A stretch of 64,000 bases of DNA from Helicobacter canis (lineage in GTDB: Bacteria; Campylobacterota; Campylobacteria; Campylobacterales; Helicobacteraceae). Positions 27,249-35,870 of this stretch are shown here, piece by piece; position 1 is the stretch's first letter, and every line of letters begins with the position of its first letter. The DNA lies in NCBI RefSeq assembly GCF_008693005.1, contig NZ_VXKE01000014.1, positions 62,001-126,000 on the forward strand, written 5' to 3'. Both the position numbers and the translations under genes were made by a program. Below the pieces are notes generated by a model. The model did no database searches. It was given only the letters and a program-made list of their open reading frames with translations, and was not told the DNA's origin.

Positions 27249-28514
27249 ATGAAAACTCCACATATTGTATTTCTAGGTGCTGGGTATGCGACTCTCTCTT
27301 GTATCGCTAGCTTGCCAAAGTCCATTTACAACTCTGCTAAATGGACGCTTATCACAAAAGACTCTACACATTATGAGAGTGTCTTGCTACACGAAGTGGC
27401 AAGCGGCTATAAAGATAGAGAGATTTTACATAAGCTACAAGATATTCTCCCAAAAGACATAGAAATCGTGCAAGATTGTGTGCGCACAATCAATGCTTCT
27501 AGCAAGCAAATTATCTGCGAGTGTGGCACATATAGCTATGATGTGCTGATCCTTGGGCTAGGCTTTGCTAGCGATAGCTTTGGCATAAGTGGTGTGAGCG
27601 AGTATGCCCTGCCACTTACTAACTACCACCAAGCCAAAGCAATCCACGCTAAGATAGAGGCAAATCTCCAAGCCTATACGCGCACTAGTGATGCGCGGTA
27701 TTTGCGCTTTGTGGTGTGCGGTGGGGGGTTTAGCGGGTGTGAGCTTGTGGCAACTCTTTCCCAAGAGATTCCAAAGCAAGCAAAAAAACTAGGCATACAA
27801 CAGCCCATAGAATGCGTGTGTATAGAAGCCTTAGATAATGTGCTGCCGATGTTCTCACCCACTCTAGCGCAAAAGGGGCGAAAATATTTAGAGAAGCTAG
27901 GGGTGAAAGTGCTTAGTGCTAGCAAAATCCTAAGCGTGCTAGAAAATGGCGTGCAAATCGCGTGCGCAAATGAGCAGCAGGGTCCCCAAACCACGCTTAT
28001 AGAGTCTTTTTGCACAATATGGACAGCAGGAGTGCAAGGCAGCCTAGTCATTGCTAATTCTTTTGGCACGCCAAAATCAAAGCTTGTAATCACCCCCTAT
28101 CTCCACCCAAAATCCCTAGAATCTAGCGACTCTAATGCCGCTAAAGATTCTAGCGCGGATATGGAGCTAGAATCTATCTTTGTGCTTGGGGATTGCTCCG
28201 CACTGCTAGATGAGAAAACGCAGCGATTCTACCCCCCAACCGCCCAGCTAGCCCAGCAGCAAGGGATTTATCTAGCAAGTATTTTGGCTACATATCTACA
28301 ACAATACGCTGCCAAAGACTCTGCTAAAGTGGATTCTAGCGCACCAATCCCGCCATTTTCCTACAAGCCGCAGGGCACGATCTGCTCTCTAGGACATAGC
28401 TATGGCGTGGGCGAAGTCTCTGGGCGCGAAGTCTCTGGGCTTATCGCCATAGCCATAAAGCGTGCCATAGAGTGGCGATGGCGTAGAAAAATCAAGGCAG
28501 GCAAATCGCGCTAG
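27249..28514 (+). CDS. NDH-2-like FAD/NAD(P)-dependent oxidoreductase
   Basis: 421 residues from ATG 27249; the frame continues upstream into the tRNA and is not real there. FAD-binding HIVFLGAGYATLSCIASL (GxGxxx), the second Rossmann motif FVVCGGGFSGCELVATL for NAD(H), and the FAD-contacting IFVLGDCSALLD followed by PPTAQLAQQQG. The C-terminus is Arg-rich with an amphipathic end (IKRAIEWRWRRKIK) suited to membrane attachment. Type II NADH dehydrogenase is the best reading; a related sulfide-quinone or ferredoxin reductase is possible. Convergent with the next gene. Confidence 0.85.
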   Translation: MKTPHIVFLGAGYATLSCIASLPKSIYNSAKWTLITKDSTHYESVLLHEVASGYKDREILHKLQDILPKDIEIVQDCVRTINASSKQIICECGTYSYDVLILGLGFASDSFGISGVSEYALPLTNYHQAKAIHAKIEANLQAYTRTSDARYLRFVVCGGGFSGCELVATLSQEIPKQAKKLGIQQPIECVCIEALDNVLPMFSPTLAQKGRKYLEKLGVKVLSASKILSVLENGVQIACANEQQGPQTTLIESFCTIWTAGVQGSLVIANSFGTPKSKLVITPYLHPKSLESSDSNAAKDSSADMELESIFVLGDCSALLDEKTQRFYPPTAQLAQQQGIYLASILATYLQQYAAKDSAKVDSSAPIPPFSYKPQGTICSLGHSYGVGEVSGREVSGLIAIAIKRAIEWRWRRKIKAGKSR

Positions 28515-28555
28515 ATTCTAGCTAGGCTCAATCTAAGCAAGTTAAGTCTCTTAAA

Positions 28556-30610
28556 CTAGAATCCAAGTGCTAGCTTTAGATAGTAGCTTCTCCCGGGCTC
28601 ATAGATTCTACTAGTAGGAGCTAGCTCGCCCACCATCACCCCAGCTTTAGAGAGATGATAGCTATAAAGCGCGTTGGTTAGATTCTCCACCCCGCAAAGC
28701 AGGCTAAAATTCTTACGCTTATAGCCACCATAAATGCTTAAAGTAGCAAAGCCCAAGCTTGCTCCAAAGTCCTTGCCAATCACATTGCCATAGTCTTTGG
28801 CATAGCGGCTTTGCGCGGCATTAGCAAACATATCCGCACGCACTAGAAACCCCCTATGCTCAAGCCACAAAGACACCTGCGCTTGCAGTGGGGCTACTTG
28901 GGGCAGTGGCGAGCCTGCTAGTAACCCGGATCTTGTCGTTAGATTCTGCCCATAGGTGTAGGCAAGCGAGCCAGAGATATAAACAAGCCCAAAAGCCCCA
29001 TACTTTGCCTCAAGCTCTGCACCTGCAAGCAGTGCGTCGGTATTAAACGCACTTGTAGTGTTGCTTGCATAGTGTAGGGCGATATAGTCCCACATATACG
29101 CGCCATATAAAGATGCTTGCAAGGAGAGATTCTCTCTCTTATACGCAGTAGCAGCATCTAGCTGGAGATTGCTCTCTTTCTCCAAGCCCATACCACCTGT
29201 TTTGCTCCGCTCCCAAAAGTCTGGGCTTCTCTGTGCTAAGCCAAGCCCTATAAAATACGAAAACCCACCCCTTTCATACTGATAGCGCGCAAAGCCGCTG
29301 CCTAGGTGATTGCTGCTAGATTCTGCGCTGCTAGCTTTATGCGCGCTAGCATAGTCATATCTCGCGCCAAAATACACACTAGAAGCAGAATCTAGCTGCG
29401 CATAAGAGCCTTGCATAAAGATAGAGGCATAGTTGAAGTGGAAGTTTGGCTTATAGGCTTGAGATAGGAAGGCATTTGCCGCACTGGCAGAAGGCTGCTT
29501 GCCAGAAGTGCGCATTTGATGATCATCATAGGCATAGCTTGCGCCTAGATAGAGCGTGAGTGCTTGGCTGGGGTAGAGTGTGAGCTCGGCGCGGGCGTTG
29601 GCATTGGTGCGCTTTGGGTTATTGAGCTGATAGTCTCCGCTAGCTTGTCTATGAGAGAAATTATCCATAATGTGATCAACTTCGTGCCAAGAAGCGCGCA
29701 AATCAAGCTGCCTTACAATCTCGCTTTGAAACTGCTGCTGCGCCTTTAGGCTAAAGGATAAGCGATCAAATGTGCGTGCGTCCATTTGCCTATCTTGGTA
29801 GGAGGAAAACCCCCTGCCTATGTCCATATCAAGCTCTATGCCTGTGTATTTGGTGGGCGTGAGTGTGGCGATTAGGCTTGCGGACTCACGCTTGTAGGCA
29901 GAGTGCGTGGCACTCCCACCGCTAAAGCTAGCACTCCCTGTGCGATAGTCCCCGCTCTCATAATGGCTTGCAATCGCGCGCAAAGAGCCGTATTTACCCC
30001 CAGCTAGCACGCTTGCGTGCAAATCTAGGCGATCAAAGCTCCCTGCTAGCATACTTGTATCTGCTTGTAAGGTGTTATGATCTAGCATTGTAATATCGCG
30101 CATAAACACCGCTCCACCGCTTATGAGCGAGCCCCAGCGCACATCTTGGGGACCTTTGATTAGTAGGATATGGTCGTAATTTTCTGGGAAAATGTAGGTT
30201 GCACTTGTGTCCATTCTCCCCCCGCAAGCACCTTGTAGATTGCCCCCATCAAGCAGGATCGGCACGCGCGAAGCTCCTTGAGAGCGGAAGAGCACTTCAG
30301 CCCCTAAGCCACCTTTGCGCACCATAGAAAAGCCCGGCACATACAAAAGCGACTTTGCTATATCACCAGAGTGCAGCAGGGCATCTTTGGCTGCTAGGAT
30401 CTGCTCACTTTGCACAGGTGTGCGCGTGGCAGTGGTATAGACAGGGGGCAGCGACTTAGGGCTAGAATCTAGGCTAGATTCTAGCTTGGACTCTGGGCTA
30501 GAATCTAACTCTTGCGCGCTAGATTCTACACTGCTGACATTAGCAGCTTGGCTAGCATTTGTGGCAAAGGGCAGGAGTGCGAGCATTGCAAGGAGTGTTT
30601 GGAGACGCAT
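28556..30610 (-). CDS. TonB-dependent receptor, copper-receptor (OprC/NosA) type
   Basis: 684 residues, outer membrane. Signal peptide about 1-22, then a Ser/Glu/Asp-rich linker encoded largely by repeats of the window's common word (ESSLDSS). The plug domain contains TATRTPV (TonB-box region), KSLLYVPGFSMVRKG and the diagnostic GACGGRMDTSATYIFPENYD followed by LLIKGPQDVRWGS, as in TonB-dependent copper receptors. The rest is a 22-strand-like barrel ending in LKLALGF. Copper import is inferred from the GACGGRMD-YIFPE signature. No TonB or ExbB is adjacent. Confidence 0.88.
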   Translation of the reverse strand: MRLQTLLAMLALLPFATNASQAANVSSVESSAQELDSSPESKLESSLDSSPKSLPPVYTTATRTPVQSEQILAAKDALLHSGDIAKSLLYVPGFSMVRKGGLGAEVLFRSQGASRVPILLDGGNLQGACGGRMDTSATYIFPENYDHILLIKGPQDVRWGSLISGGAVFMRDITMLDHNTLQADTSMLAGSFDRLDLHASVLAGGKYGSLRAIASHYESGDYRTGSASFSGGSATHSAYKRESASLIATLTPTKYTGIELDMDIGRGFSSYQDRQMDARTFDRLSFSLKAQQQFQSEIVRQLDLRASWHEVDHIMDNFSHRQASGDYQLNNPKRTNANARAELTLYPSQALTLYLGASYAYDDHQMRTSGKQPSASAANAFLSQAYKPNFHFNYASIFMQGSYAQLDSASSVYFGARYDYASAHKASSAESSSNHLGSGFARYQYERGGFSYFIGLGLAQRSPDFWERSKTGGMGLEKESNLQLDAATAYKRENLSLQASLYGAYMWDYIALHYASNTTSAFNTDALLAGAELEAKYGAFGLVYISGSLAYTYGQNLTTRSGLLAGSPLPQVAPLQAQVSLWLEHRGFLVRADMFANAAQSRYAKDYGNVIGKDFGASLGFATLSIYGGYKRKNFSLLCGVENLTNALYSYHLSKAGVMVGELAPTSRIYEPGRSYYLKLALGF

Positions 30611-30698
30611 AGAGTGCCTTAGATTCTCATTTTGCAGGCATTATACTAGCAAATCTCTTGCAAAAGTCTTTTTCACATTGGCTTCATAGAAATACTGC

Positions 30699-30704
30699 TA
30701 TAAT
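30699..30704 (+). promoter_or_regulatory. Promoter -10 box of luxS operon
   Basis: TATAAT followed by GCG, 30 bp before ATG 30735; AAGGAG lies between. Confidence 0.6.
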
Positions 30705-30734
30705 GCGCCCCTACTTGCGAAATAAGGAGCATTT

Positions 30735-31223
30735 ATGCCACTACTAGATAGCTTTAAGGTCGATCATACCATTATGCCAGCCCCTGCGGTGCGCCTTGCT
30801 AAAACTATGCAAACGCCAAAGGGCGATGTGATCTCTGTCTTTGACCTGCGCTTTTGCGTGCCAAATGAAGACATTCTTAGTGAAAAGGGTATCCACACGC
30901 TAGAGCATCTCTTCGCCGGATTTATGCGTGATCATCTCAATGGCAAAAATGCCGAGATCATCGATATTTCACCGATGGGCTGCAGGACGGGGTTTTATAT
31001 GAGCGTCATTGGAGAGCCTTGTAGCTATGATGTGTTAGAAGCGTGGGAGGCGAGTATGCGCGATATTTTGCGCGTGGATACAATCCCTGAGGCAAACAAA
31101 TACCAATGCGGCACCTATGCTATGCACTCACTCAAAGAAGCGCAAGAAATCGCCATAAAAGTGCTTGACAAAGGCATAGGCGTGATGGATACACAAAAGC
31201 TCTTGCTCAAAGAGTTTGCCTAA
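30735..31223 (+). CDS. luxS: S-ribosylhomocysteine lyase
   Basis: 162 residues. Cleaves S-ribosylhomocysteine to homocysteine and the AI-2 precursor. Metal ligands are in [10 protein letters not shown] (HxxEH, about 55-59) and the GCRTGFYM loop carries the catalytic Cys near 83. AAGGAG precedes ATG. Followed 9 bp later by an efflux outer-membrane factor on the same strand. Confidence 0.97.
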   Translation: MPLLDSFKVDHTIMPAPAVRLAKTMQTPKGDVISVFDLRFCVPNEDILSEKGIHTLEHLFAGFMRDHLNGKNAEIIDISPMGCRTGFYMSVIGEPCSYDVLEAWEASMRDILRVDTIPEANKYQCGTYAMHSLKEAQEIAIKVLDKGIGVMDTQKLLLKEFA

Positions 31224-31232
31224 GCTAAGGCT

Positions 31233-32750
31233 ATGATAGCGCGATTGAGTGTGGGCTGCTTGTGTGCGCTTGCGCTATGTAGCTGCTCAAAGCCCTATGC
31301 AGATGAGAAAGTTAGCGAGTCTATCGCGCTTGCAAGCTCCTTTAGCAAGCAGCTAGATTCTAGCCTAGAATCTACGCGTGATACAGATACGCCTAGCACA
31401 TTTGCGCAATCACTGCTTACACTTATTGATGATGAGAGCTTGCGCGCACTGCTTGATATGGCTCTAGCTAATAATACCAATATCCTTACACTCACTTCCC
31501 AAATCGCCCAAGCCAGAGAAGCCCTAGGGCTAGCAAGTGCCAATATGCTCCCAAAGCTCTCTATCAATATGGGCTACAACTACAGCTCGGGCAATTACAA
31601 CCGCTACCAAATCAACATCAACCAAAACACCCTAAACGCTAATCTCTCGCTATCGTGGGAGCTCGATCTCTTTGGCAAGCTTAATATGCTAAGAAAATCC
31701 AAGAAATACGACTACCTAGCCACGCTCTCTAATCTCTCCGTAGCGCAGGTAAGTCTCATTGGCGAAGTGGCGAGTAATTATTATGCCTATAAGCGCATTA
31801 CCAACGCAGCGCGCTTGCAAGAGCAAATGCTTAATAATTATGGCAGGATTTTAGACACCTTGCGCCATAAGCACGATTTGGGGCTTATTGACATTACCAT
31901 ACTAAGCGATACAATCGCCGCGCTAAATGCTGCTAAAAGCGCGCATAGCTCCCTACTCCTTGAGCAAGAAAAGATGAAAAACGCCCTAATAGTCCTGCTA
32001 AACACCAGCGACACTCAAGCACTTACACTACTACTAAATGGCAGTGAGCTAGAATCTAAAGCCCAAAGACTAGAATCTAGCCTAGATTCTAGTCTCCCTA
32101 GCATAAAGCTCCCTAGCATAAATGCCCTGCCTAAAGATATTTTGCTCTCCCGCGATGATGTGCGCGCTAGTATTGCTAGCCTAAATGCGCAAGTAATGCT
32201 AAAAAACTCCAAAAAAGCCGCGCTTTTCCCATCACTAAGTCTTGGTGGAAACTTAGGGCAGATCCTCTTCTCTTCACGCGGGGTTGGGGACTTGATTTGG
32301 AGTATCACTGGCTCGCTTGCCTCCCCGCTTATCAACCGCTCCGCCCTAACCAAAGACTATAAAATCCAAAAAGAGAGCGTAAAGCAGGCATTCTACGCGC
32401 TAGAATCCACCCTGCGCACAGCACTTGGCGAGATAGAAAACGCCATCACAGAAGTCAATACCGCGCAAAGCTCCTTGCAGGCAAAAGAGCAAGTGCTCTC
32501 CACTTCACAAGAAGTGTGGCTTGCTGCGCGCACGCGCTATGAGCTAGGGCTACTTGATGAGTCAAGCTATCTTACAAGCTATAATGCACTCTTAAGTGCG
32601 CGCCAAAGTGTCGATGAAGCGCGCTTTGCTAGGCTCTCTTCTGTGATTGTGCTCTATAAAGCCCTAGGCGGCAAGCTAGCAGTGGAGCACCAAGCCAAGC
32701 GCACAAAAGAGCGCACGCTAGATTCTAGTAACAATCTCTTAAAGGGGTAG
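31233..32750 (+). CDS. TolC-type outer-membrane efflux lipoprotein
   Basis: 505 residues. Signal peptide with lipobox LCSC (Cys about 16), so a NodT/CmeC-like lipidated outer-membrane factor. Two internally similar halves of long helices and short strands: LTSQIAQAREALGLASANMLPKL, LSWELDLFGKL and, in the second half, WSITGSLASPLIN and TRYELGLLDESSYL. The cognate pump and membrane-fusion protein are not next to it, so the partner is unknown. An inverted word pair at about 32069-32095 encodes SSLDSS inside the gene. Confidence 0.88.
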   Translation: MIARLSVGCLCALALCSCSKPYADEKVSESIALASSFSKQLDSSLESTRDTDTPSTFAQSLLTLIDDESLRALLDMALANNTNILTLTSQIAQAREALGLASANMLPKLSINMGYNYSSGNYNRYQININQNTLNANLSLSWELDLFGKLNMLRKSKKYDYLATLSNLSVAQVSLIGEVASNYYAYKRITNAARLQEQMLNNYGRILDTLRHKHDLGLIDITILSDTIAALNAAKSAHSSLLLEQEKMKNALIVLLNTSDTQALTLLLNGSELESKAQRLESSLDSSLPSIKLPSINALPKDILLSRDDVRASIASLNAQVMLKNSKKAALFPSLSLGGNLGQILFSSRGVGDLIWSITGSLASPLINRSALTKDYKIQKESVKQAFYALESTLRTALGEIENAITEVNTAQSSLQAKEQVLSTSQEVWLAARTRYELGLLDESSYLTSYNALLSARQSVDEARFARLSSVIVLYKALGGKLAVEHQAKRTKERTLDSSNNLLKG

Positions 32751-32752
32751 CT

Positions 32753-33646
32753 ATGTCTAAGCTGTTTTCTCATCTAGTCGTGCTTATCGCACTTGCGCTA
32801 CTTGTGGGCTGTGCTAGCAAGCCGCCAAGCTGGTTTCTCTCCACCAAGCAAGGGGCTAAATTCTATGGTGTGGGCAGTGGGGGAAGCTTTGAGAGTGCTA
32901 AGCAAGCTGCCATTGATGACCTAGCCCAAAGTGTGCAAACCCAAGTGCGCTCCTCCACGCATATCCACAACACCCAGCATAATGACAAGCTCACAACCAA
33001 GCTCTCCCAGCATATAGAGCTAGATTCTAGCGCGCTCTCCTTGCCTAATCTCCAAGTGAGCAACAAAGCTTACAAGCAAGGCACATACTATGTCCAAGTA
33101 GGCATTAGCAAAGAGCAGCTACTAGCACCACTTAAGCAGGATTTGCAAGCTATCTTATCTCGCGCAAAGCCCATCATCGCCACTGCTCCTAGCTGCATTA
33201 CGCTAAGGGATTTTGGCGCGCTAGAATCTAGCTTGAAGCAAGCTAGCAAGCTAGCCCAGATTCTAGATGCCCTGCAAGCTCCCTTGCCTAAAGACTTTCA
33301 CAAGCTCTCCTCTCTCTACGACCAAGTCCAAAAGCCACTGCTCACTACCACCTATCAAGGACTCACCAAAGCCCAAGAAGCACTCTTTAGCGCGGAGATC
33401 TCCAAGCTTGCTACAAGCACTAAGGATTCTAGCACCCCGCATCTAGCCATAACCGCTAAAAAGAGAGGTCCAACCACCATAAGCCTAGAAGTAACGCTTA
33501 AAGACTGCGCGCAAAGAGTCATTTTCCAAGCGAGCATACAAGAGAGTCAAGCGAGCTATGATTATGCCCTAAAGCGCGCGGCAATAGTGCTGTATAAAAA
33601 GCTTTATGCATTTATGCAAGGCGAAGATGGCTTCCCTAAGATATAG
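32753..33646 (+). CDS. LPP20-family lipoprotein
   Basis: 297 residues, 2 bp after the preceding gene. Lipobox LVGC (Cys about 20). The core is GAKFYGVGSGGSFESAKQAAIDDLAQSV, typical of the LPP20 fold (helix-strand domain of H. pylori LPP20 and flagellar FlgO/P relatives), then YYVQVGISKEQLL. A second, Ser/Thr-rich domain follows. Lipidated and probably outer-membrane; role unknown. Confidence 0.85.
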   Translation: MSKLFSHLVVLIALALLVGCASKPPSWFLSTKQGAKFYGVGSGGSFESAKQAAIDDLAQSVQTQVRSSTHIHNTQHNDKLTTKLSQHIELDSSALSLPNLQVSNKAYKQGTYYVQVGISKEQLLAPLKQDLQAILSRAKPIIATAPSCITLRDFGALESSLKQASKLAQILDALQAPLPKDFHKLSSLYDQVQKPLLTTTYQGLTKAQEALFSAEISKLATSTKDSSTPHLAITAKKRGPTTISLEVTLKDCAQRVIFQASIQESQASYDYALKRAAIVLYKKLYAFMQGEDGFPKI

Positions 33647-34655
33647 AATCCACTTTTTACTAGCGATAATGCTATGTCTGGCGGCTCTAAATACGCGCGC
33701 AGATAGTGCAAAGACGCAAGATCCACTAGAATCTAAAGTCTTGCTACTTATGGACTACCACAAAGCGCGTCCAAGCAATGTGCAGGAGTTTGTGATGAGT
33801 GAGAAGCTTGATGGCGTGCGCGCTCTGTGGAATGGCAAGCAGCTTCTAACGCGCAATGGCAGGGTGATCAAAGCACCTGCTTGCTTTACTAAGCATTTTC
33901 CGCCCTTTGCGCTTGATGGGGAGCTGTGGATAGGCAGGGGGGAGTTTGAGAAGGCATTAGCCCTTGTGCAAAAAGACTGCACGCACTGCCCTTGTGGCGG
34001 AGACAGAGAAGCTTTAGATTCTAGTCGGGAGGATTCTAGCTGGGGGAGGGCAAGGTATTATGTCTTTGATGTGCCAATGTGTGGCGCACTAGAATCTAAA
34101 GCCCCTAAACCACAAGATCAAGCCCACAAAGCAAGCAAGCAGGCAGCGCAGGGCGCAAAGGGTGCGCACTGCACACTTTTTGAGCGGCTTAAGGTGCTAG
34201 AATCTTACCTTGCAAGCGCACCGACAATGCCTATTTCTCTCATCAAGCACGAGCCAATCGCAAGCGAAAAGCAGCTATTCAAACGCTTGCAAGAGCTAAG
34301 TGAGCAGGGCGCAGAAGGGCTTGTCTTGCGCAAGGTTGCAGCACCTTATGAGCGCACAAGATCGCCCAATGCCCTAAAGCTTAAAACTTATAGCGATGCA
34401 GAGTGCAAAGTAGTAGCCCACAACGCAGGCAAGGGCAAATATGCAGGCAAGCTAGGCTCGCTTACTTGCGAGCAAGAGACCACCACCAAAGGCGTAGCAG
34501 GGCTAATGCGCTTTAAAATCGGCAGCGGCTTTAGTGATACAGAGCGTCAAAGCCCGCCACCACTAGGCTCTATCATCACCTACAAATTCTATGGCACGAC
34601 TAAAAATGGCTTCCCGCGCTTTGCTGTGTTTCATAGAATCTACCAAAATCCTTGA
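33627..34655 (+). CDS. ATP-dependent DNA ligase with signal peptide
   Basis: 342 residues from ATG 33627, overlapping the previous gene by 20 bp. A signal peptide (about 1-26, IHFLLAIMLCLAALNTRA) predicts periplasmic location. Adenylation lysine in EKLDGVRA (Lys about 60), RNGR, FALDGELW, EGLVLRK and LKLKTYSDAECKV are ligase motifs I, III, IV and V, followed by an OB fold (KIGSGFSDTER, then GSIITYKFYG). An insertion with many Cys and the window's common word separates motifs III and IV. Secreted Lig E-type ligases occur in naturally competent bacteria; a role with incoming DNA is inferred. Confidence 0.87.
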   Translation: MASLRYRIHFLLAIMLCLAALNTRADSAKTQDPLESKVLLLMDYHKARPSNVQEFVMSEKLDGVRALWNGKQLLTRNGRVIKAPACFTKHFPPFALDGELWIGRGEFEKALALVQKDCTHCPCGGDREALDSSREDSSWGRARYYVFDVPMCGALESKAPKPQDQAHKASKQAAQGAKGAHCTLFERLKVLESYLASAPTMPISLIKHEPIASEKQLFKRLQELSEQGAEGLVLRKVAAPYERTRSPNALKLKTYSDAECKVVAHNAGKGKYAGKLGSLTCEQETTTKGVAGLMRFKIGSGFSDTERQSPPPLGSIITYKFYGTTKNGFPRFAVFHRIYQNP

Positions 34656-34686
34656 AGTGTAAAATCCCTGAAGAGTAGGATAGGCT

Positions 34687-35379
34687 ATGCGCGAGATTGT
34701 GCTAATCAACTCCACTATTTCTAAAGAAATCCCCACGCTTTGTGTGAGTGAGATCCACTATCTCCCTATCTATGATGCCTTGCTAGAGTCTAATATCCCG
34801 CCCCACGCGATAAAAGAGCACATTGATGCACTTGTTTTTACCTCCAAGCACGGCATTAGCGCGCTTATGTGTGAGATGGAGAGATATAGCGAGCTTGGGG
34901 CATTCTTAGAAATCCCTGTGCTTGCCATTGGGGCTGGGTGTGAGCGCGTGCTAGAGAGTGCAGGCTTTTGCATAGAGTTTATCTCTAGCAGCTCACACGG
35001 AGAGAGCTTTGCTAGGGAGATTATCGCGCGCGCTTGTGGGCGCAGGCTACTCTACTTGCGCGCACAAAGCATTGTCTCAAACCTTGACCTAGCACTTAGG
35101 CAAGCCCAAATCCCCCTAACGCAAATCATCGCCTATGCCAATACCCCAAAGTCTCTACCCTACTCGCAAAAGCCCGCCCCACGCTCTGTGCTAATCTTTA
35201 GTGCGCCAAGCAACTACCACGCCTTTGTGCAAAACTTTGGCTGGGATTCTAGCTATATCGCCATAGCAATCGGGCAGACGACCTTGCGTGCGTTTGCTCC
35301 TAGCGTGCAAGGCTATGTAAGCCCAAAGCAAACACTAGAAGCCTGTATCAAGCTAGCTAAAGAGCTTGCTAGAGTCTAG
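34687..35379 (+). CDS. hemD: Uroporphyrinogen-III synthase
   Basis: 230 residues, heme pathway. HemD sequences diverge strongly; support comes from the VFTSKHGISALM segment, AIGAGCERVLESAGF and the C-terminal LIFSAPSNYHAFVQ with AIGQTTLRAF, the two domain signatures of the bilobed fold. Epsilonproteobacterial HemD proteins are of this length. It lies 31 bp after the ligase gene. Confidence 0.85.
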   Translation: MREIVLINSTISKEIPTLCVSEIHYLPIYDALLESNIPPHAIKEHIDALVFTSKHGISALMCEMERYSELGAFLEIPVLAIGAGCERVLESAGFCIEFISSSSHGESFAREIIARACGRRLLYLRAQSIVSNLDLALRQAQIPLTQIIAYANTPKSLPYSQKPAPRSVLIFSAPSNYHAFVQNFGWDSSYIAIAIGQTTLRAFAPSVQGYVSPKQTLEACIKLAKELARV

Positions 35380-35441
35380 CTAGATTCTACCTCCTAGCAC
35401 ACTTACGCTAGTCTTAAAGCAAAGTTTAATACATAGCTTTA

Positions 35442-35447
35442 TATAAT
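35442..35447 (+). promoter_or_regulatory. Promoter -10 box of acidic lipoprotein gene
   Basis: TATAAT followed by GCAGGC, 30 bp before ATG 35477. Confidence 0.55.
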
Positions 35448-35476
35448 GCAGGCTTATTTCACTTTAAGGGGTTCCT

Positions 35477-35794
35477 ATGAAAGGTCTTTTCTCAAAATTG
35501 GCGATTGTAGCGGCGGTAGCAGTGCTTTTTAGCGCGTGTGGTGATGATAAAAAAGCAGAAGAAGCTGCGCCACAAGCAGTAGAAGAGCAAGCAACGACTC
35601 AAGCTCCTGTTGATCAAAACACTGAAGCAGCAGCTCCAGAAGCAAATGCTGAAGCTAGCGAGCAAGCTCCAGAGGCTAATGCAGGGGCAAACACTGAAGC
35701 TGCTCAAGCTCCTGCTGATCAAAACGCTGATGAAGCTGCGCAAGCAGGCACTGAAGAAGGCGAGCAAGCTCCTAAAACAGAAGAAGCTAAATAG
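35477..35794 (+). CDS. Small acidic low-complexity lipoprotein
   Basis: 105 residues. Signal peptide with lipobox FSAC (Cys 21), then an Ala/Glu/Gln/Asn-rich tail with imperfect repeats of the type EAxxQAPxxxN (QAPVDQNTEAA, QAPEANAGANTEAAQ, QAPADQNADEAA). It has no globular domain and probably forms a flexible, negatively charged tether on the outer membrane. Own promoter and own terminator, so monocistronic. Confidence 0.85.
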   Translation: MKGLFSKLAIVAAVAVLFSACGDDKKAEEAAPQAVEEQATTQAPVDQNTEAAAPEANAEASEQAPEANAGANTEAAQAPADQNADEAAQAGTEEGEQAPKTEEAK

Positions 35795-35805
35795 CTTTCC
35801 TACAT

Positions 35806-35829
35806 ATCTCCGCGCTCGCGGAGATTTCT
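35806..35829 (+). terminator. Rho-independent terminator after acidic lipoprotein gene
   Basis: Stem ATCTCCGCG/CGCGGAGAT with a 2-base loop (35806-35825), followed by TTCTT. 12 bp after the stop codon. Confidence 0.8.
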
Positions 35830-35853
35830 TACACTCTATCCCTATCCACACAC

Positions 35854-35859
35854 TATAAT
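35854..35859 (+). promoter_or_regulatory. Promoter -10 box of the LpxR gene (very short leader)
   Basis: TATAAT ends 2 bp before ATG 35862 and 11 bp before ATG 35871, so transcription should start at about 35865-35868 and only ATG 35871 would be inside the mRNA. Confidence 0.5.
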
Positions 35860-35870
35860 CAATGTATCTT

